A DNA stretch of 60,587 nucleotides, from positions 1 to 60,587 of the forward strand of contig LT635916.1 of NCBI GenBank assembly GCA_900128565.1. Direction: 5' to 3'. Shown here piece after piece: positions 19,128 to 28,486 of the stretch. Position 1 is the first letter of the stretch. Each line of letters begins with the position of its first letter. The notes under the pieces are model-generated. The model had not been told where the DNA came from. It saw only the letters and a list, made by a program, of their open reading frames with translations, and ran no database searches. The DNA is from Stramenopiles sp. TOSAG23-6 (Eukaryota; Sar). The position numbers and the translations under genes are program-made.

Positions 19128-21527
19128 ATGGAAGTCTTTGATGGCTTTGCTTTAGCTGCGTATTCAGGGGGGTTGGATTCTGGTAGCGTTCGACCACCAA
19201 TGCAAATTGGCCTTCACCCGGAAACAATTTTTGCGGCTAAATTTAGTCCTTATAGCCGAGTGAAGCTGGTACGCAACATGCGAGACAATAGTATTCGAGG
19301 TAGTAATGTAAATCGTGTGACAATAAAAGGGGGTGAAAACGTTAAGGATACGATAGTGTTTTGTGAAGTAGTCCCTGATATTGATGTAGACAAAAGCAGT
19401 GTCGCGGTTCAACCGTGGGTTCTCAGTGTTTTTGGTCTACCAGAAGGAGGAATATTAAATGTATCTAGTGTGCCACAAATTACAAATTTAACTGATCCAG
19501 TTGAAGATAACACTTCAATATTGACAGAAACGCCTCAGGACGTTAGTAGCATATTCGTTGAGTCATTGGGTAGTTTCCCACCTCGACCAGGCGATGTTCT
19601 TTCTTTTGGTTGGGATAGTAATGACAACAAAATATTTTCTCTGAAGAATTCTATACTTCGATCTCTCCATCGACAACTACACGGTCATATTTTAGCAGTT
19701 GGCTCTATTTTTGCATCTATTATGATGGGAAATATATTATTATTTAAAGTAGTATCTGGAAATAGTATATCAAACAACAAACTTTGTCAAGTTGGAGAAA
19801 ATGTTTGTTTGAAATTTGCAGATAAATTTGCAAACAATAATTTGAATAAAGTAAAGGCAACTGATCATTCAGAACATGATATAGTAGTTCCAGGACATTC
19901 AAAAAAGGCTCATGAATTACTTGAAAATATACGAATGGTTTTAGGTATTGGGAAAAACTCTGAAGATATTTCGAAAAAAGATGACTCTCGTGTTTTAAGA
20001 CCTGGTGGTATAATTCTACATGGCCCTCCAGGATGTGGTAAAAGTTATCTTTTATCATGCACCTTACAATATTTATTAGCTAGAGGAAATGTTTCTGGAT
20101 GTGTCTGCATTTCATCACATAAATTATTTGATATGAAAAGTACTAATTATTTGAATAATGCACTGAACGATATCACGAAATTATCTACAGATTACACAAA
20201 TGCAGAACCAAATTTTATTCGAAATGTTACTGGATTTTATAATAGTGTATTTGTTGTTTTAGAAGACTTGGATATGATTTCTAGTCATCCTAGTATATCT
20301 TCAAAACTTTTATCATTTGTCAAAAGCATAAAAAAAATCAGTAATATTTGTATCATTGGTGTGTGTCGTAATCTAAACTGTGTACCTCAATCCTTTTCTG
20401 GTAATGGTATGCTTGAATTATCTGTAAAACTTTCGCCACCGGTTGTAATGGAACGTCAAGAGATGCTTGATGTGATAATAAAAAACCATCAAAGTAAAAA
20501 ATATGATGTGGACAGTGCAGTAATAGAGACAAGAAGTTTGATATCTAGTGAATTGAGTTGTCTTACTAGTGGATATGTTGCGGATGATTTAGTCCGTCTC
20601 ATTCGAACATCGAAATTGATGGCATTGGCAGATGTAGAAGAAAAAGGCCTTAATAATCATCAAAAGACAAATAGTATAAATTGGAAATATTATCAGGCGG
20701 CTCTACACGAAATCCGTCCATCACAATTACATAATTTAGATGTAAAAGTTCCAATAGAACGATGGGTTGATATTGGTGGTTATGATGATATAAAACGCCG
20801 TCTTCAACAATTAATTCAGTGGCAGTGGTTGCATCCAGAAAAATTTAATTCTCTAGGAGTTGCAGCAACTTCTGGTGTATTATTATATGGTCCTTCTGGT
20901 TGTGGGAAAACTCTTTTTGCACATGCTTTAGCCGGAGAATGTTCTGCTAATTTTGTATCTGTAAAATCTACAGAATTGTTTTCACAATATCTAGGTGAAA
21001 GTGAAGCTGCATTACGTAATATATTTACAAAAGCAAGGGCTGCGGCACCATGTATTCTTTTCTTTGATGAAATTGATTCTTTAGCAATGGGTAGGGATTT
21101 ATCTGGAGGTGGTGATAAGGCTAGTGGTGTTGCTGAAAGAATGTTGGCTACATTATTGAATGAAATGGATGGTGTCGAAAGCTCAAATGGTGTAGTTGTC
21201 TTAGCAGCAACAAATTTAATATCTAATATTGATAAAGCCTTACTTAGACCAGGCCGTATTGATCAATCTATTTATATAGGCCCACCGGATAAATCTACTC
21301 AGAAAAGTATTTTAGAAATAAATACAAAGAAAACACCTCTTGCAAAAGATGTAAACTTTGATGAGATTTTAGCTGAAAGATGGGTAGAGAAAAGGACTGG
21401 TGCTGATCTCTGTAGATTATGTCAAGAAGCAGCGCTTGTGGCACTGAGAAGTGACTTAAATATTCCGTCTGTATCAGCCATTCACTTCAAAACCGCTGCA
21501 ATTGAGTTAGGGTACACTCATGAATAA
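19128..21527 (+). CDS. Type II AAA+ ATPase (CDC48/AFG2/PEX1 group)
   Basis: 799 aa, single exon, two AAA modules. D1 (about residues 250-500) has Walker A GPPGCGKS, but Walker B reads VVLEDLD, with the Asp-Glu order swapped relative to the usual DE. D2 (about 545-795) is canonical: WVDIGGYDDIK, Walker A GPSGCGKT, Walker B CILFFDEIDSL, sensor AATN, and arginine-finger region ALLRPGRID. The ending GADLCRLCQEAALVALRSD resembles the C-terminal helical part of AFG2/SPATA5-type ATPases, which act in ribosome maturation. D1 Walker B is also compatible with PEX1, but the protein is much shorter than PEX1 and its N-terminal 200 residues are not recognisable. Assignment inside the group is left open. 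Confidence 0.8.
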   Translation: MEVFDGFALAAYSGGLDSGSVRPPMQIGLHPETIFAAKFSPYSRVKLVRNMRDNSIRGSNVNRVTIKGGENVKDTIVFCEVVPDIDVDKSSVAVQPWVLSVFGLPEGGILNVSSVPQITNLTDPVEDNTSILTETPQDVSSIFVESLGSFPPRPGDVLSFGWDSNDNKIFSLKNSILRSLHRQLHGHILAVGSIFASIMMGNILLFKVVSGNSISNNKLCQVGENVCLKFADKFANNNLNKVKATDHSEHDIVVPGHSKKAHELLENIRMVLGIGKNSEDISKKDDSRVLRPGGIILHGPPGCGKSYLLSCTLQYLLARGNVSGCVCISSHKLFDMKSTNYLNNALNDITKLSTDYTNAEPNFIRNVTGFYNSVFVVLEDLDMISSHPSISSKLLSFVKSIKKISNICIIGVCRNLNCVPQSFSGNGMLELSVKLSPPVVMERQEMLDVIIKNHQSKKYDVDSAVIETRSLISSELSCLTSGYVADDLVRLIRTSKLMALADVEEKGLNNHQKTNSINWKYYQAALHEIRPSQLHNLDVKVPIERWVDIGGYDDIKRRLQQLIQWQWLHPEKFNSLGVAATSGVLLYGPSGCGKTLFAHALAGECSANFVSVKSTELFSQYLGESEAALRNIFTKARAAAPCILFFDEIDSLAMGRDLSGGGDKASGVAERMLATLLNEMDGVESSNGVVVLAATNLISNIDKALLRPGRIDQSIYIGPPDKSTQKSILEINTKKTPLAKDVNFDEILAERWVEKRTGADLCRLCQEAALVALRSDLNIPSVSAIHFKTAAIELGYTHE

Positions 21528-21553
21528 TAAATTTCTCAAAATATTTTTATATT

Positions 21554-21976
21554 TCATATTTTATTTCTAAATTCATCAATAGCTTTTTTTAAGGGTTTGG
21601 CACTCCACTTTGACATAAGTTTGACATTTAAACAAGATGAACCCTCACTTATATCATCAGATTCCTTACCAATTAACTTTGTTTTCACTTCAAAAATAAC
21701 TTCGGTGTCGTTTAACCACTCAATGTTTACGTTACAAACGTCACATTTAAAAAGACACTCGTCTTCAACATAGGATAATTCAGCGTCTGCAGTTAATGTT
21801 GACTGGAGTGCTACTTTATTATTACAAGTCAACTTTCCTGGTCTCGCTAACAAAAGTACACCATTTTCGAACTTTAATTTGCATCTTCCACCTTGTCCCA
21901 CGCAATTAAGAACTTTGTAATTCTCGGTGAATCCAATTCGTTTCGAAGCTTCACTAACGGCAGCAGCAATAGCCAT
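21554..21976 (-). CDS. Small protein of unknown function, 140 aa
   Basis: The family is not recognised. It has an Ala-rich start, a beta-rich middle with a CDVC pair (LFKCDVCNVNIEWL) and a basic helical C-terminus (AKPLKKAIDEFRNK). There is no signal peptide or membrane segment. The ATG at 21976 is preferred over an in-frame GTG 12 bp upstream. It is tail-to-tail with the AAA gene, with only 26 bp between stops. Confidence 0.6.
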   Translation of the reverse strand: MAIAAAVSEASKRIGFTENYKVLNCVGQGGRCKLKFENGVLLLARPGKLTCNNKVALQSTLTADAELSYVEDECLFKCDVCNVNIEWLNDTEVIFEVKTKLIGKESDDISEGSSCLNVKLMSKWSAKPLKKAIDEFRNKI

Positions 21977-22336
21977 TATCCTCGACACAATAATACTCTT
22001 ATATCAAGAATCTATTGGTCCAATAAATTCATTGAAAATAAATCAAAAGAACCTAACAAGATGTATTGTATTATATATAGGTCAGGTAAGTCTATAAAAT
22101 TGCTATTTTTTTCGGTTTTGACACGTGTTGTTTGAAACCATTTTTTATATGTCTACAGCTATATCCTGGCAAATATTTGGACATGGGGTCGAGAAATAAA
22201 TATCCACCCACCACGGTGTGTATATATAAAATAAACGACGAACGAAGAGTATCCGAGTCCTACCTCTATCGACGATTGGACAAGTATCGACGTGAAAAGT
22301 AGTTGCATTTTGCAAGATATACTTACCAATTTAACA
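21977..22336. promoter_or_regulatory. Divergent promoter region with a CACGTG box
   Basis: These 360 bp lie between the 140-aa gene and the methyltransferase. TTTGACACGTGTT is at 22117-22129, and the same 13-mer is in the promoter at 26773. No other feature is seen. Confidence 0.35.
22117..22129. promoter_or_regulatory. CACGTG (G-box/E-box) element TTTGACACGTGTT
   Basis: An exact 13-bp match to 26773-26785. CACGTG is the core for bHLH and bZIP factors; use here is inferred from repetition in divergent promoters. Confidence 0.4.
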
Positions 22337-23137
22337 ATGCTAATCTTTGAAGATATTTTCCCTTTTATTGGTTTAGCTGTGTTTCTCTCCGGTTTTGTTT
22401 CTATTTTACACAGTTGCCTTTCATTTGCAAAAAGTGAGGACAACGTCTTTGCTCGATCAAGGAAGCAGAGAACCTTCAAGGGATACCTTGGTGGTGATAT
22501 CACTATATATCAAGCTTTCGATGGGTCTAGTTATGGCAGTTGTACTGGTGGTAGTGTTGGAGCATCTGTATGGAGATCTGCAGTCGTTCTTGGTCAATAT
22601 CTTCAGGCTAATTCAGAAAAACTCAATATAAAAGAGAAAGTGGTTCTTGAGTTGGGTTGTGGCACTGGCATTACTAGTATTATCGCATCACGATTAGGTG
22701 CCAAAGTATTTTGTACAGATGGGGATGAGCAATTATTGAAACTAACTAGGCGAAATATAGATAAAAATTTGTCTGCTGAAAAACGAGAGAGTTGCATTGT
22801 AAAGAAATTACACTGGGGAAGCACTGACGATGTTGCAAAAATAGAATCTTCAGTAGATCTCATTATTGCAGCAGATGTTATTTATCATCCATCAAATTTT
22901 CAATCTTTTGTATATACATTAGAAAGTATTGGTCAACGCAACGTTAATTTCACTGGAAGTAAATCTATAAAATTTATATTGGGCTATACAAAGAGATTTA
23001 CGAGTGACAAACTGTTTTTCGACATTTTACATAAAAGTTCATATTTATCTTCTCCGTGCCTTTTATTGGATGATAAAGATTCTGGCGTCAAAATATTTGA
23101 ATATACTATTTTTAATAAAACTCTCAAAAGAGGATAA
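22337..23137 (+). CDS. METTL21-type (family 16) protein methyltransferase, membrane-anchored
   Basis: 266 aa. A hydrophobic N-terminal segment (about residues 6-28) is followed by a seven-beta-strand SAM methyltransferase fold. Motif I is VLELGCGTGITS (about residue 103), the post-I acidic residue is in VFCTDGDE, and IIAADVIYHPSNF gives the D-x-x-Y motif typical of lysine methyltransferase family 16 (METTL21 group). A Trp-containing upstream block (GGSVGASVWRSAVVLGQYL) also fits this family. The substrate is unknown; the N-terminal anchor is unusual for METTL21 proteins, which are mostly soluble. ATG 22337 is used; an upstream in-frame GTG at 22292 is not a likely start. A homopolymer A run follows the stop. 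Confidence 0.85.
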   Translation: MLIFEDIFPFIGLAVFLSGFVSILHSCLSFAKSEDNVFARSRKQRTFKGYLGGDITIYQAFDGSSYGSCTGGSVGASVWRSAVVLGQYLQANSEKLNIKEKVVLELGCGTGITSIIASRLGAKVFCTDGDEQLLKLTRRNIDKNLSAEKRESCIVKKLHWGSTDDVAKIESSVDLIIAADVIYHPSNFQSFVYTLESIGQRNVNFTGSKSIKFILGYTKRFTSDKLFFDILHKSSYLSSPCLLLDDKDSGVKIFEYTIFNKTLKRG

Positions 23138-23189
23138 ATTTAAAAAAAAAAAAAAAATAAAAATAAAAATAAAAATATAACCGTTATAA

Positions 23190-23199
23190 AACCGTTAAC
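23190..23199. promoter_or_regulatory. MYB-like motif AACCGTTAAC
   Basis: Same 10-mer as at 10700-10709, here about 140 bp upstream of the coiled-coil gene, with a second AACCGTTA-type core about 12 bp before it. Confidence 0.3.
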
Positions 23200-23338
23200 G
23201 TTTAGCCGCCGTGCGATCATATACTAGTAGCTAAGTTACAGTAGCTACTTGCACTATATACTGTATATTATATTGAGCTTCTTTACTGCGTTTTTCAATC
23301 TTTTCTTAAAGACTTTCTTTTCATAAAAGGCAATTACA

Positions 23339-25798
23339 ATGAGTGGTTCTAGGGGTTTTAGTTATAATATTAGTGGTACTGGTGCCGGTGAAAGTGATCC
23401 CTATGCTTTCGACATGGGCACAGACCTTGGGTTTGACTTTGGTAGTAAAGATAAGACGAAAAAGAAACAAAATAAAGGTAGGAAAAAACGGACCAAGTCC
23501 AAACGAAGTAAGCGTGATAGCAATAGAGATTCTCTTGGAAAAAATCGCTTTGCAAAAGATAGTCGAGGTAGTTCCAACTTTCTGACTGACGTCGACAAAC
23601 TGTTGGCATCTGCAAAGAACGGAGAAGACATTTTCAATAAAACCCCTACAAGAAAGTCACCACCAGCGAATACAAGAGACTCCCCGCAAGTGTCCCCTGC
23701 ATCTTCTGTGCCTAGAAATTGGGCTGAAGCTGAATCACAACTTGATTCGGGGGCAGAAAAATTAACAACAGAACCTTTTTCTCATTACGAAATGAGTAGT
23801 CGTTCACTTACAAGACCTGTCTCAAGTTACCGCAAAAATGATTTTAGTGGCTCATTTAGCAGCTACAGTAATTTGTCTAATCCAGATATATATAGAAATA
23901 ATGATGAAAATGAACATAAAGAACTTAATGAAGAGCAAGATAGTGATATCATGAAGAATTCTTTTGAAAATCGTGACAAGAATCGTTTTTCTGAGGTGCA
24001 AGATAACTTATCAGGGTCTTTATCATTTTCTCTTGATGATAATATAACAGGTAAAATAAAATCATCAAGGGTCAAGGATGAAGATACAAAAGCGACTGTG
24101 AGACACAATGCTGAAAATGACAATGAAGATAATAATTACGGTGAAACTACAAAAATGTACACAGATTTAATTAGTAGTAAACACAGTATTAATGATGATA
24201 TTGACGAAACGGGAAACACCATTGGATCAATTGCTTACTCAGTAGATGAAGATTTTGATAATGGTGAAAGCGAAAAATCTAAAGGTACAAATAGTGATAC
24301 TTCTCAATCTGATTCTGATGACAACTCTGCTTTAATTGCAGCAGCTGCTCGATTGAGAGAACTGGAAAATCAAGTCCATGGAGGTACTTTTCCTCAACCG
24401 AATACTATAGAATCAGAAGAGAGCGATAATGACTCGCATACTTCTAGATCCGATATAAACGACACAAATAAAGGCACTCCTGGCATCATTATACCATCTC
24501 CAAATACTACAGGTAATCGTTTTGTACAAGAAGTTGAAAATTCAGATCATTCTGTAGATTCTTATAGCAAAGAAGAAGATCGTGTTGCAAGTAAAATTGA
24601 AGAAATCACAGAAGAGGATAATAAATGGAACGAAAAGATTGAACATTTAAAAGAATCTGAACTAGCCCTACAAATGAAACATCAAAAGCATTGGGAAAGT
24701 AAAGTAATTCATCTGCAACAACAGTTTGCTAATGCAAAACATCTAGAACAAAAGAGAAGAACTAATGAAATCAACGCAATGATAAAACAAGAAGAAGATC
24801 GACTGGATAAATGGCATAAAGCAGAGACTATACGACACCGCGAACTACTTAATGTAATACGAATGGGAACAGACAGTTTAAGAGGAGGTAGTTCATTTGT
24901 TAACAGTATACCAGGTACTGGATTTACACTCACTCCTATTCGTGAAACACGAACAATTGCCTGCCAATGTTCTGGAGTAAGTGACGTTGGTATTCAATGT
25001 AAATTTCCATCCGAGGCTACATCAAATCAATTACGATATAGACAAGGATTTGGTGACTATTACGGAGGTAGTTATAATGAAATAGATGTTCGTAAATATG
25101 CACAACTTTTCCCCAGACCTCCTCCTGCACCAAACAATCCTCTTGGAAGTTATTTATCTCATAGAGGAGCACAGACTATACAAAATACAAATATGGAAAA
25201 GGTGTTAAATTCAAAGTCAAAGAACAAATCAGTGAAAACACATAGAGAAAAATTACAAGTTCAGTTTCAGAACATTGCTTCAGATGATGAAGATGATTAT
25301 GCTGATGAAACATTTGAAGATATATCACAAATATATGAGAATGATGAGGCTGGAGATAAAACTAATGAAACAGAGAGGAGTAAAGTAGAAATATTAGATT
25401 CTAACCAATCGAATACCGAACCTAAAAGTTTAGAAAAACCTGCAAAAAACGAGAATTCAAATACTGCTGTTCTTGATTTACTTGCAGAAGCATTAGGTAT
25501 TTCAAGCAAATCAGGGAAAGAACGAAAAGTCAATATATCAAATATTTCTGTATTTGAAAAAGTAGCACTAGCATTACGAACAAAGAATCTAACCAAATCA
25601 AACAGCGTAACACCCCAACCAAACCCAAACCATCTTGAAATATTCCCACCAAATACTCCTGATGCTGCTCTACGCCGATTTCATACATCTTTGGCTTTAA
25701 CAAATCGTATACATCAACAGAATCTAGCAGCACTTCGATTTGACATTGATAAATCACATGAACAACAAATTTCAAAGAGACGTATTTATGGTCTATAG
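23339..25798 (+). CDS. Large disordered coiled-coil protein, unknown function, 819 aa
   Basis: The family is not recognised. The N-terminus is Gly/Ser-rich, then a very basic block (about residues 40-70, KKKQNKGRKKRTKSKRSKR) and a long acidic/Ser-rich disordered region (70-420). One coiled coil covers about 425-510 (EEDNKWNEKIEHLKESELAL onward). Downstream is a Cys patch (TIACQCSGVSDVGIQC), an acidic stretch and a conserved-looking helical C-terminus (AALRRFHTSLALTNRIHQQN). A basic head plus one central coiled coil resembles cytoskeletal or centrosomal scaffold proteins; that is only an analogy. It is one of few genes here in the same direction as its upstream neighbour, and its stop lies 22 bp from the neuferricin stop. 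Confidence 0.7.
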   Translation: MSGSRGFSYNISGTGAGESDPYAFDMGTDLGFDFGSKDKTKKKQNKGRKKRTKSKRSKRDSNRDSLGKNRFAKDSRGSSNFLTDVDKLLASAKNGEDIFNKTPTRKSPPANTRDSPQVSPASSVPRNWAEAESQLDSGAEKLTTEPFSHYEMSSRSLTRPVSSYRKNDFSGSFSSYSNLSNPDIYRNNDENEHKELNEEQDSDIMKNSFENRDKNRFSEVQDNLSGSLSFSLDDNITGKIKSSRVKDEDTKATVRHNAENDNEDNNYGETTKMYTDLISSKHSINDDIDETGNTIGSIAYSVDEDFDNGESEKSKGTNSDTSQSDSDDNSALIAAAARLRELENQVHGGTFPQPNTIESEESDNDSHTSRSDINDTNKGTPGIIIPSPNTTGNRFVQEVENSDHSVDSYSKEEDRVASKIEEITEEDNKWNEKIEHLKESELALQMKHQKHWESKVIHLQQQFANAKHLEQKRRTNEINAMIKQEEDRLDKWHKAETIRHRELLNVIRMGTDSLRGGSSFVNSIPGTGFTLTPIRETRTIACQCSGVSDVGIQCKFPSEATSNQLRYRQGFGDYYGGSYNEIDVRKYAQLFPRPPPAPNNPLGSYLSHRGAQTIQNTNMEKVLNSKSKNKSVKTHREKLQVQFQNIASDDEDDYADETFEDISQIYENDEAGDKTNETERSKVEILDSNQSNTEPKSLEKPAKNENSNTAVLDLLAEALGISSKSGKERKVNISNISVFEKVALALRTKNLTKSNSVTPQPNPNHLEIFPPNTPDAALRRFHTSLALTNRIHQQNLAALRFDIDKSHEQQISKRRIYGL

Positions 25799-25820
25799 AA
25801 TAATAATAGTAACTATGGTT

Positions 25821-26657
25821 TTAATTAGATGATTGTGCCATATTTTTAGCGTTAAGTCTTCTTGTTATACATAAAGTATCATTATCATCTTTACATCTTT
25901 TACACTTACTATCATTTGGATTACATTCCCAGTAAGGCACAAAAGCACCAGACCGTTTTCGAGCTTCACTGCTCTTTCTATTGACACAAATGCAACGAAT
26001 ATTTGTGCGATTTTTATCATGAAAGTCTAAATAAGTGTACTCCCTTGGAACATGCGTTTCATCACACCAAACCGTTGATCCATCAACTGCAGTCCACTGG
26101 CTATTACACCTTGGATATTTTATAGTATCAGCTTCTGAAAGTTTCTCATTTTCTTCCCTTTGTTCAATTCTTTTATTTACTATTCTCAATTCTTCTGTAG
26201 GCCGTCCTGAATCATCATAATATCGACCAACTAGCACACCCTTAAATGTGTATTTTTCATGATTTTCATAAAAAGATTTCCAATCAACGACTCCCTTTAA
26301 CTCTCCAGAACTCAGAGTGGTGACATCGTCAGTTAAATTGTCCCCTTCAAAAATACCAGTTGCGAATGACGCAGATATATCACACCCACTAAAGCACGCA
26401 TACCCACCATTTTTACCATAATATTCCCTGCCTTTAGTCACATCGTATACTCGGCCTAGCACAGCAAGATAAATTTCATCTGGATTATTGGGTCCAAACT
26501 TTGAGAGCTCATTAACTGTAAATATTCTATTAATTGTCTCCGTTTCCACAAGAGGAGAAGAAGAGCCAGGAATATTGAGGTCATTTGTAAAAAAGATACC
26601 GATAGCCAGAGCAACTAATGCTACTAATATCATGGTCAGGATAGAAATATAATTCAT
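25821..26657 (-). CDS. CYB5D2: Neuferricin-like cytochrome b5/MAPR-family heme protein
   Basis: 278 aa. An N-terminal membrane anchor (about residues 7-26) is followed by a MAPR-type cytochrome b5 domain (about 43-160): IYLAVLGRVYDVTKG, YYGKNGGYACFSGCDISASFATG and GVVDWKSFYENHEKYTFKGVLVGRYYD match the neuferricin (CYB5D2) pattern, in which heme is held by Tyr/Lys-type residues rather than the His pair of true b5. A C-terminal Cys-rich extension (CDETHVPREYTYL, CICVNRKS, CNPNDSKCKRC) also occurs in neuferricins. The topology suggests a luminal or extracellular domain. A separate b5 fold is fused to CYP51 in this window; the two are not closely similar. Confidence 0.9.
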   Translation of the reverse strand: MNYISILTMILVALVALAIGIFFTNDLNIPGSSSPLVETETINRIFTVNELSKFGPNNPDEIYLAVLGRVYDVTKGREYYGKNGGYACFSGCDISASFATGIFEGDNLTDDVTTLSSGELKGVVDWKSFYENHEKYTFKGVLVGRYYDDSGRPTEELRIVNKRIEQREENEKLSEADTIKYPRCNSQWTAVDGSTVWCDETHVPREYTYLDFHDKNRTNIRCICVNRKSSEARKRSGAFVPYWECNPNDSKCKRCKDDNDTLCITRRLNAKNMAQSSN

Positions 26658-26772
26658 TCTATTTCGTGATTATGGCTGTGAATCATAATACTATTGGATT
26701 GATTTTGTTTGGGAGAGAGTGTTTAATCATTTAATGGTTGATGTCAACAAGCCGACTAATAGCAAATCTGAA

Positions 26773-26785
26773 TTTGACACGTGTT
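26773..26785. promoter_or_regulatory. CACGTG element TTTGACACGTGTT
   Basis: It lies in the 267-bp divergent promoter of the neuferricin and renalase-like genes and is identical to 22117-22129. It is followed by a second TTTGACA. Confidence 0.4.
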
Positions 26786-26924
26786 TGACATCATTCTAGA
26801 AAAAAATGTAGCCTAACTTGCTATACGATACGTAGTGTGTCTGTCAGACTCTGTCTACTATCCAGTTGATGTAATTGTACAAGTACTAGCATCTTGTTTG
26901 AAAAGAATACAATAATAGCTAATA

Positions 26925-28447
26925 ATGAGCAAGAAAAATATTGCGGTTATTGGAGGTGGTATTAGTGGATGCGTTTCTGCTGCTTTTCTTCGAATGAGTG
27001 GTCACAATGTCACAATATTTGAAAGTAATGCTTTCTTGGGTGGAAGAGCTATAACCCTTCAAACAAATTCTTTGGAAGCTAGTACAGAGAGTTGTTCATC
27101 AATATCGAATATTGATTTGGGTGCACAGTTTATTACGGTAACAGATCCACGCTTCAGGGTTTTCATTAATTCTCCTATAATGCAAGGGATACTTCAGCCA
27201 TGGAGTCAGAATTTTTCAGTTATTGGTTGTACCCCAGGTCATAGTGCAGTTTTACAACGAGACATTGCTCTCCAAAATTTCAAACTAGATGTTGCAAAAG
27301 AGTATAGCAATGATGAAGTTCAGCTGCAGCGTAATGCTCCAATGAATTTTTGTGGTTTTTTAGAATGTGAAAGAAAGGCAAAAAGTGTAGAGGAATCTAG
27401 AACAATCTATACTGGCCGTGATGGTGTTGGAAGTTTCTGTTATGACTTACTCAAACGAACAGGTGTTCATGATATTGTTAGTGATGCATATGTGAAATCT
27501 GTTGATTTTCAACAGTCTAGTCTGTCATGGTCTGTCATTACAGAAGAAAACAAATCAAATTCAAATTTTACAAAGTTAACTTGTGATAGAGAAAACTCTC
27601 ATGGTCCTTTTGACTTTTGTATTTTAGCCAATAATGATGCAAAGTTTGCTGCTGATACGATTGACAAGTTAATGTGTGATACAACAGATCATGAAATGCG
27701 TGATACACAAGTTCGTGAAATTATCAACGATTTCACTTTGAAACTTCGAGAATTGGAAAAGACAAATGTAAACTGTATGTTTTATTTTTTTTCAATTTCA
27801 ATTTTGTTTTCGTACGAAGTTTTGTACCTAACGGGTTTTTTTTTGAAATATTTTTCCAAAATACATGTTATTCACTTGTTGTTAAATTTGAAACTTTTTT
27901 AGATGTTCCATTTGATGCTGCTTCGCTTCAGGGTTCTTTAGCACTTTCATTTCTCTCTCGAGATTCATCCAAACCAGGTAAATATAATACATATGAAGGA
28001 TCTACAAATGTTGAAGAAGAATTCTGGGTTGTACAATCAACTCCTGAGTTTGCTGCTTGGATAGATTCATTTTTTCCCGACATTGAAATGGAAAAATCTC
28101 AAACTATCAAACTACAAAAAGCTGAAAAAGAATTATGGTCAGAATTTAAGCGTGTAATTGAACCAATTTTGAGAAAAGAAGCAACAAAATCGGATGGTTT
28201 TGACAATAAGATTAATTTCCCCAAACATTGTTTTGTTGAAACAAAAAGATGGGAAAAAGCATTCTTTGAAACACCAATGAAATTAAATGAAAATGATCAA
28301 AATAATAATGATGCTGTAACATTTAAACCATGGTGTCTTGCACTGGCGGCTGATTATTTAGGGGAAATACAATGTATACAGAGTGCGGCCCTCAGTGGTC
28401 TTATGTCGGCTGATAGAATAAATCAATGGATATCCTTAAATAAATAG
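26925..28447 (+). CDS. Renalase-like FAD-dependent amine oxidase
   Basis: The spliced product is 476 aa (26925-27774 joined to 27867-28447). Renalase-type flavoproteins have a p-hydroxybenzoate-hydroxylase fold and oxidise dihydro-NAD(P) isomers or amines. The N-terminus has IAVIGGGISGCVSAAFL with FESNAFLGGRA (FAD ADP-binding). After the intron, CYSLVVKFETF, LPFDAA-like VPFDAASLQGSL, SRDSSKPGKY, EEFWVVQSTPEFAAW and the C-terminal FAD-site region CLALAADYLGEIQCIQSAALSGLMSAD follow the bacterial renalase pattern. The introner sits in phase 1, and splicing at GT...AT gives NCYSLVVKF in frame. A GT-AG alternative ending at 27902 would also stay in frame but would delete 12 residues of this conserved strand. 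Confidence 0.85.
27775..27866 (+). mobile_element. Introner-like intron, copy 3 (renalase-like gene), GT...AT ends
   Basis: This 92-bp phase-1 intron runs from GTATGTTTTATT to CCAAAATACAT. It is nearly identical to copy 2 over the first 26 bp and to copy 1 over the 3' arm. The centre has TTCGTACGAA then GTTTTGTACCTAAC. The introner family ends at 27866, but the host gene also offers TTTTTTAG at 27901-27902, so a 128-bp GT-AG intron is possible. Family alignment and protein conservation favour the shorter form. Confidence 0.8.
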
Positions 28448-28486
28448 AACTAATTATTTATAAGAAAAAATATTAAGGTACTTTCT

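Noticed and set aside
19128-21527. PEX1 assignment for the AAA ATPase
   Set aside because: D1 is reminiscent, but the protein is far shorter than PEX1 and the N-terminal region is unlike it.
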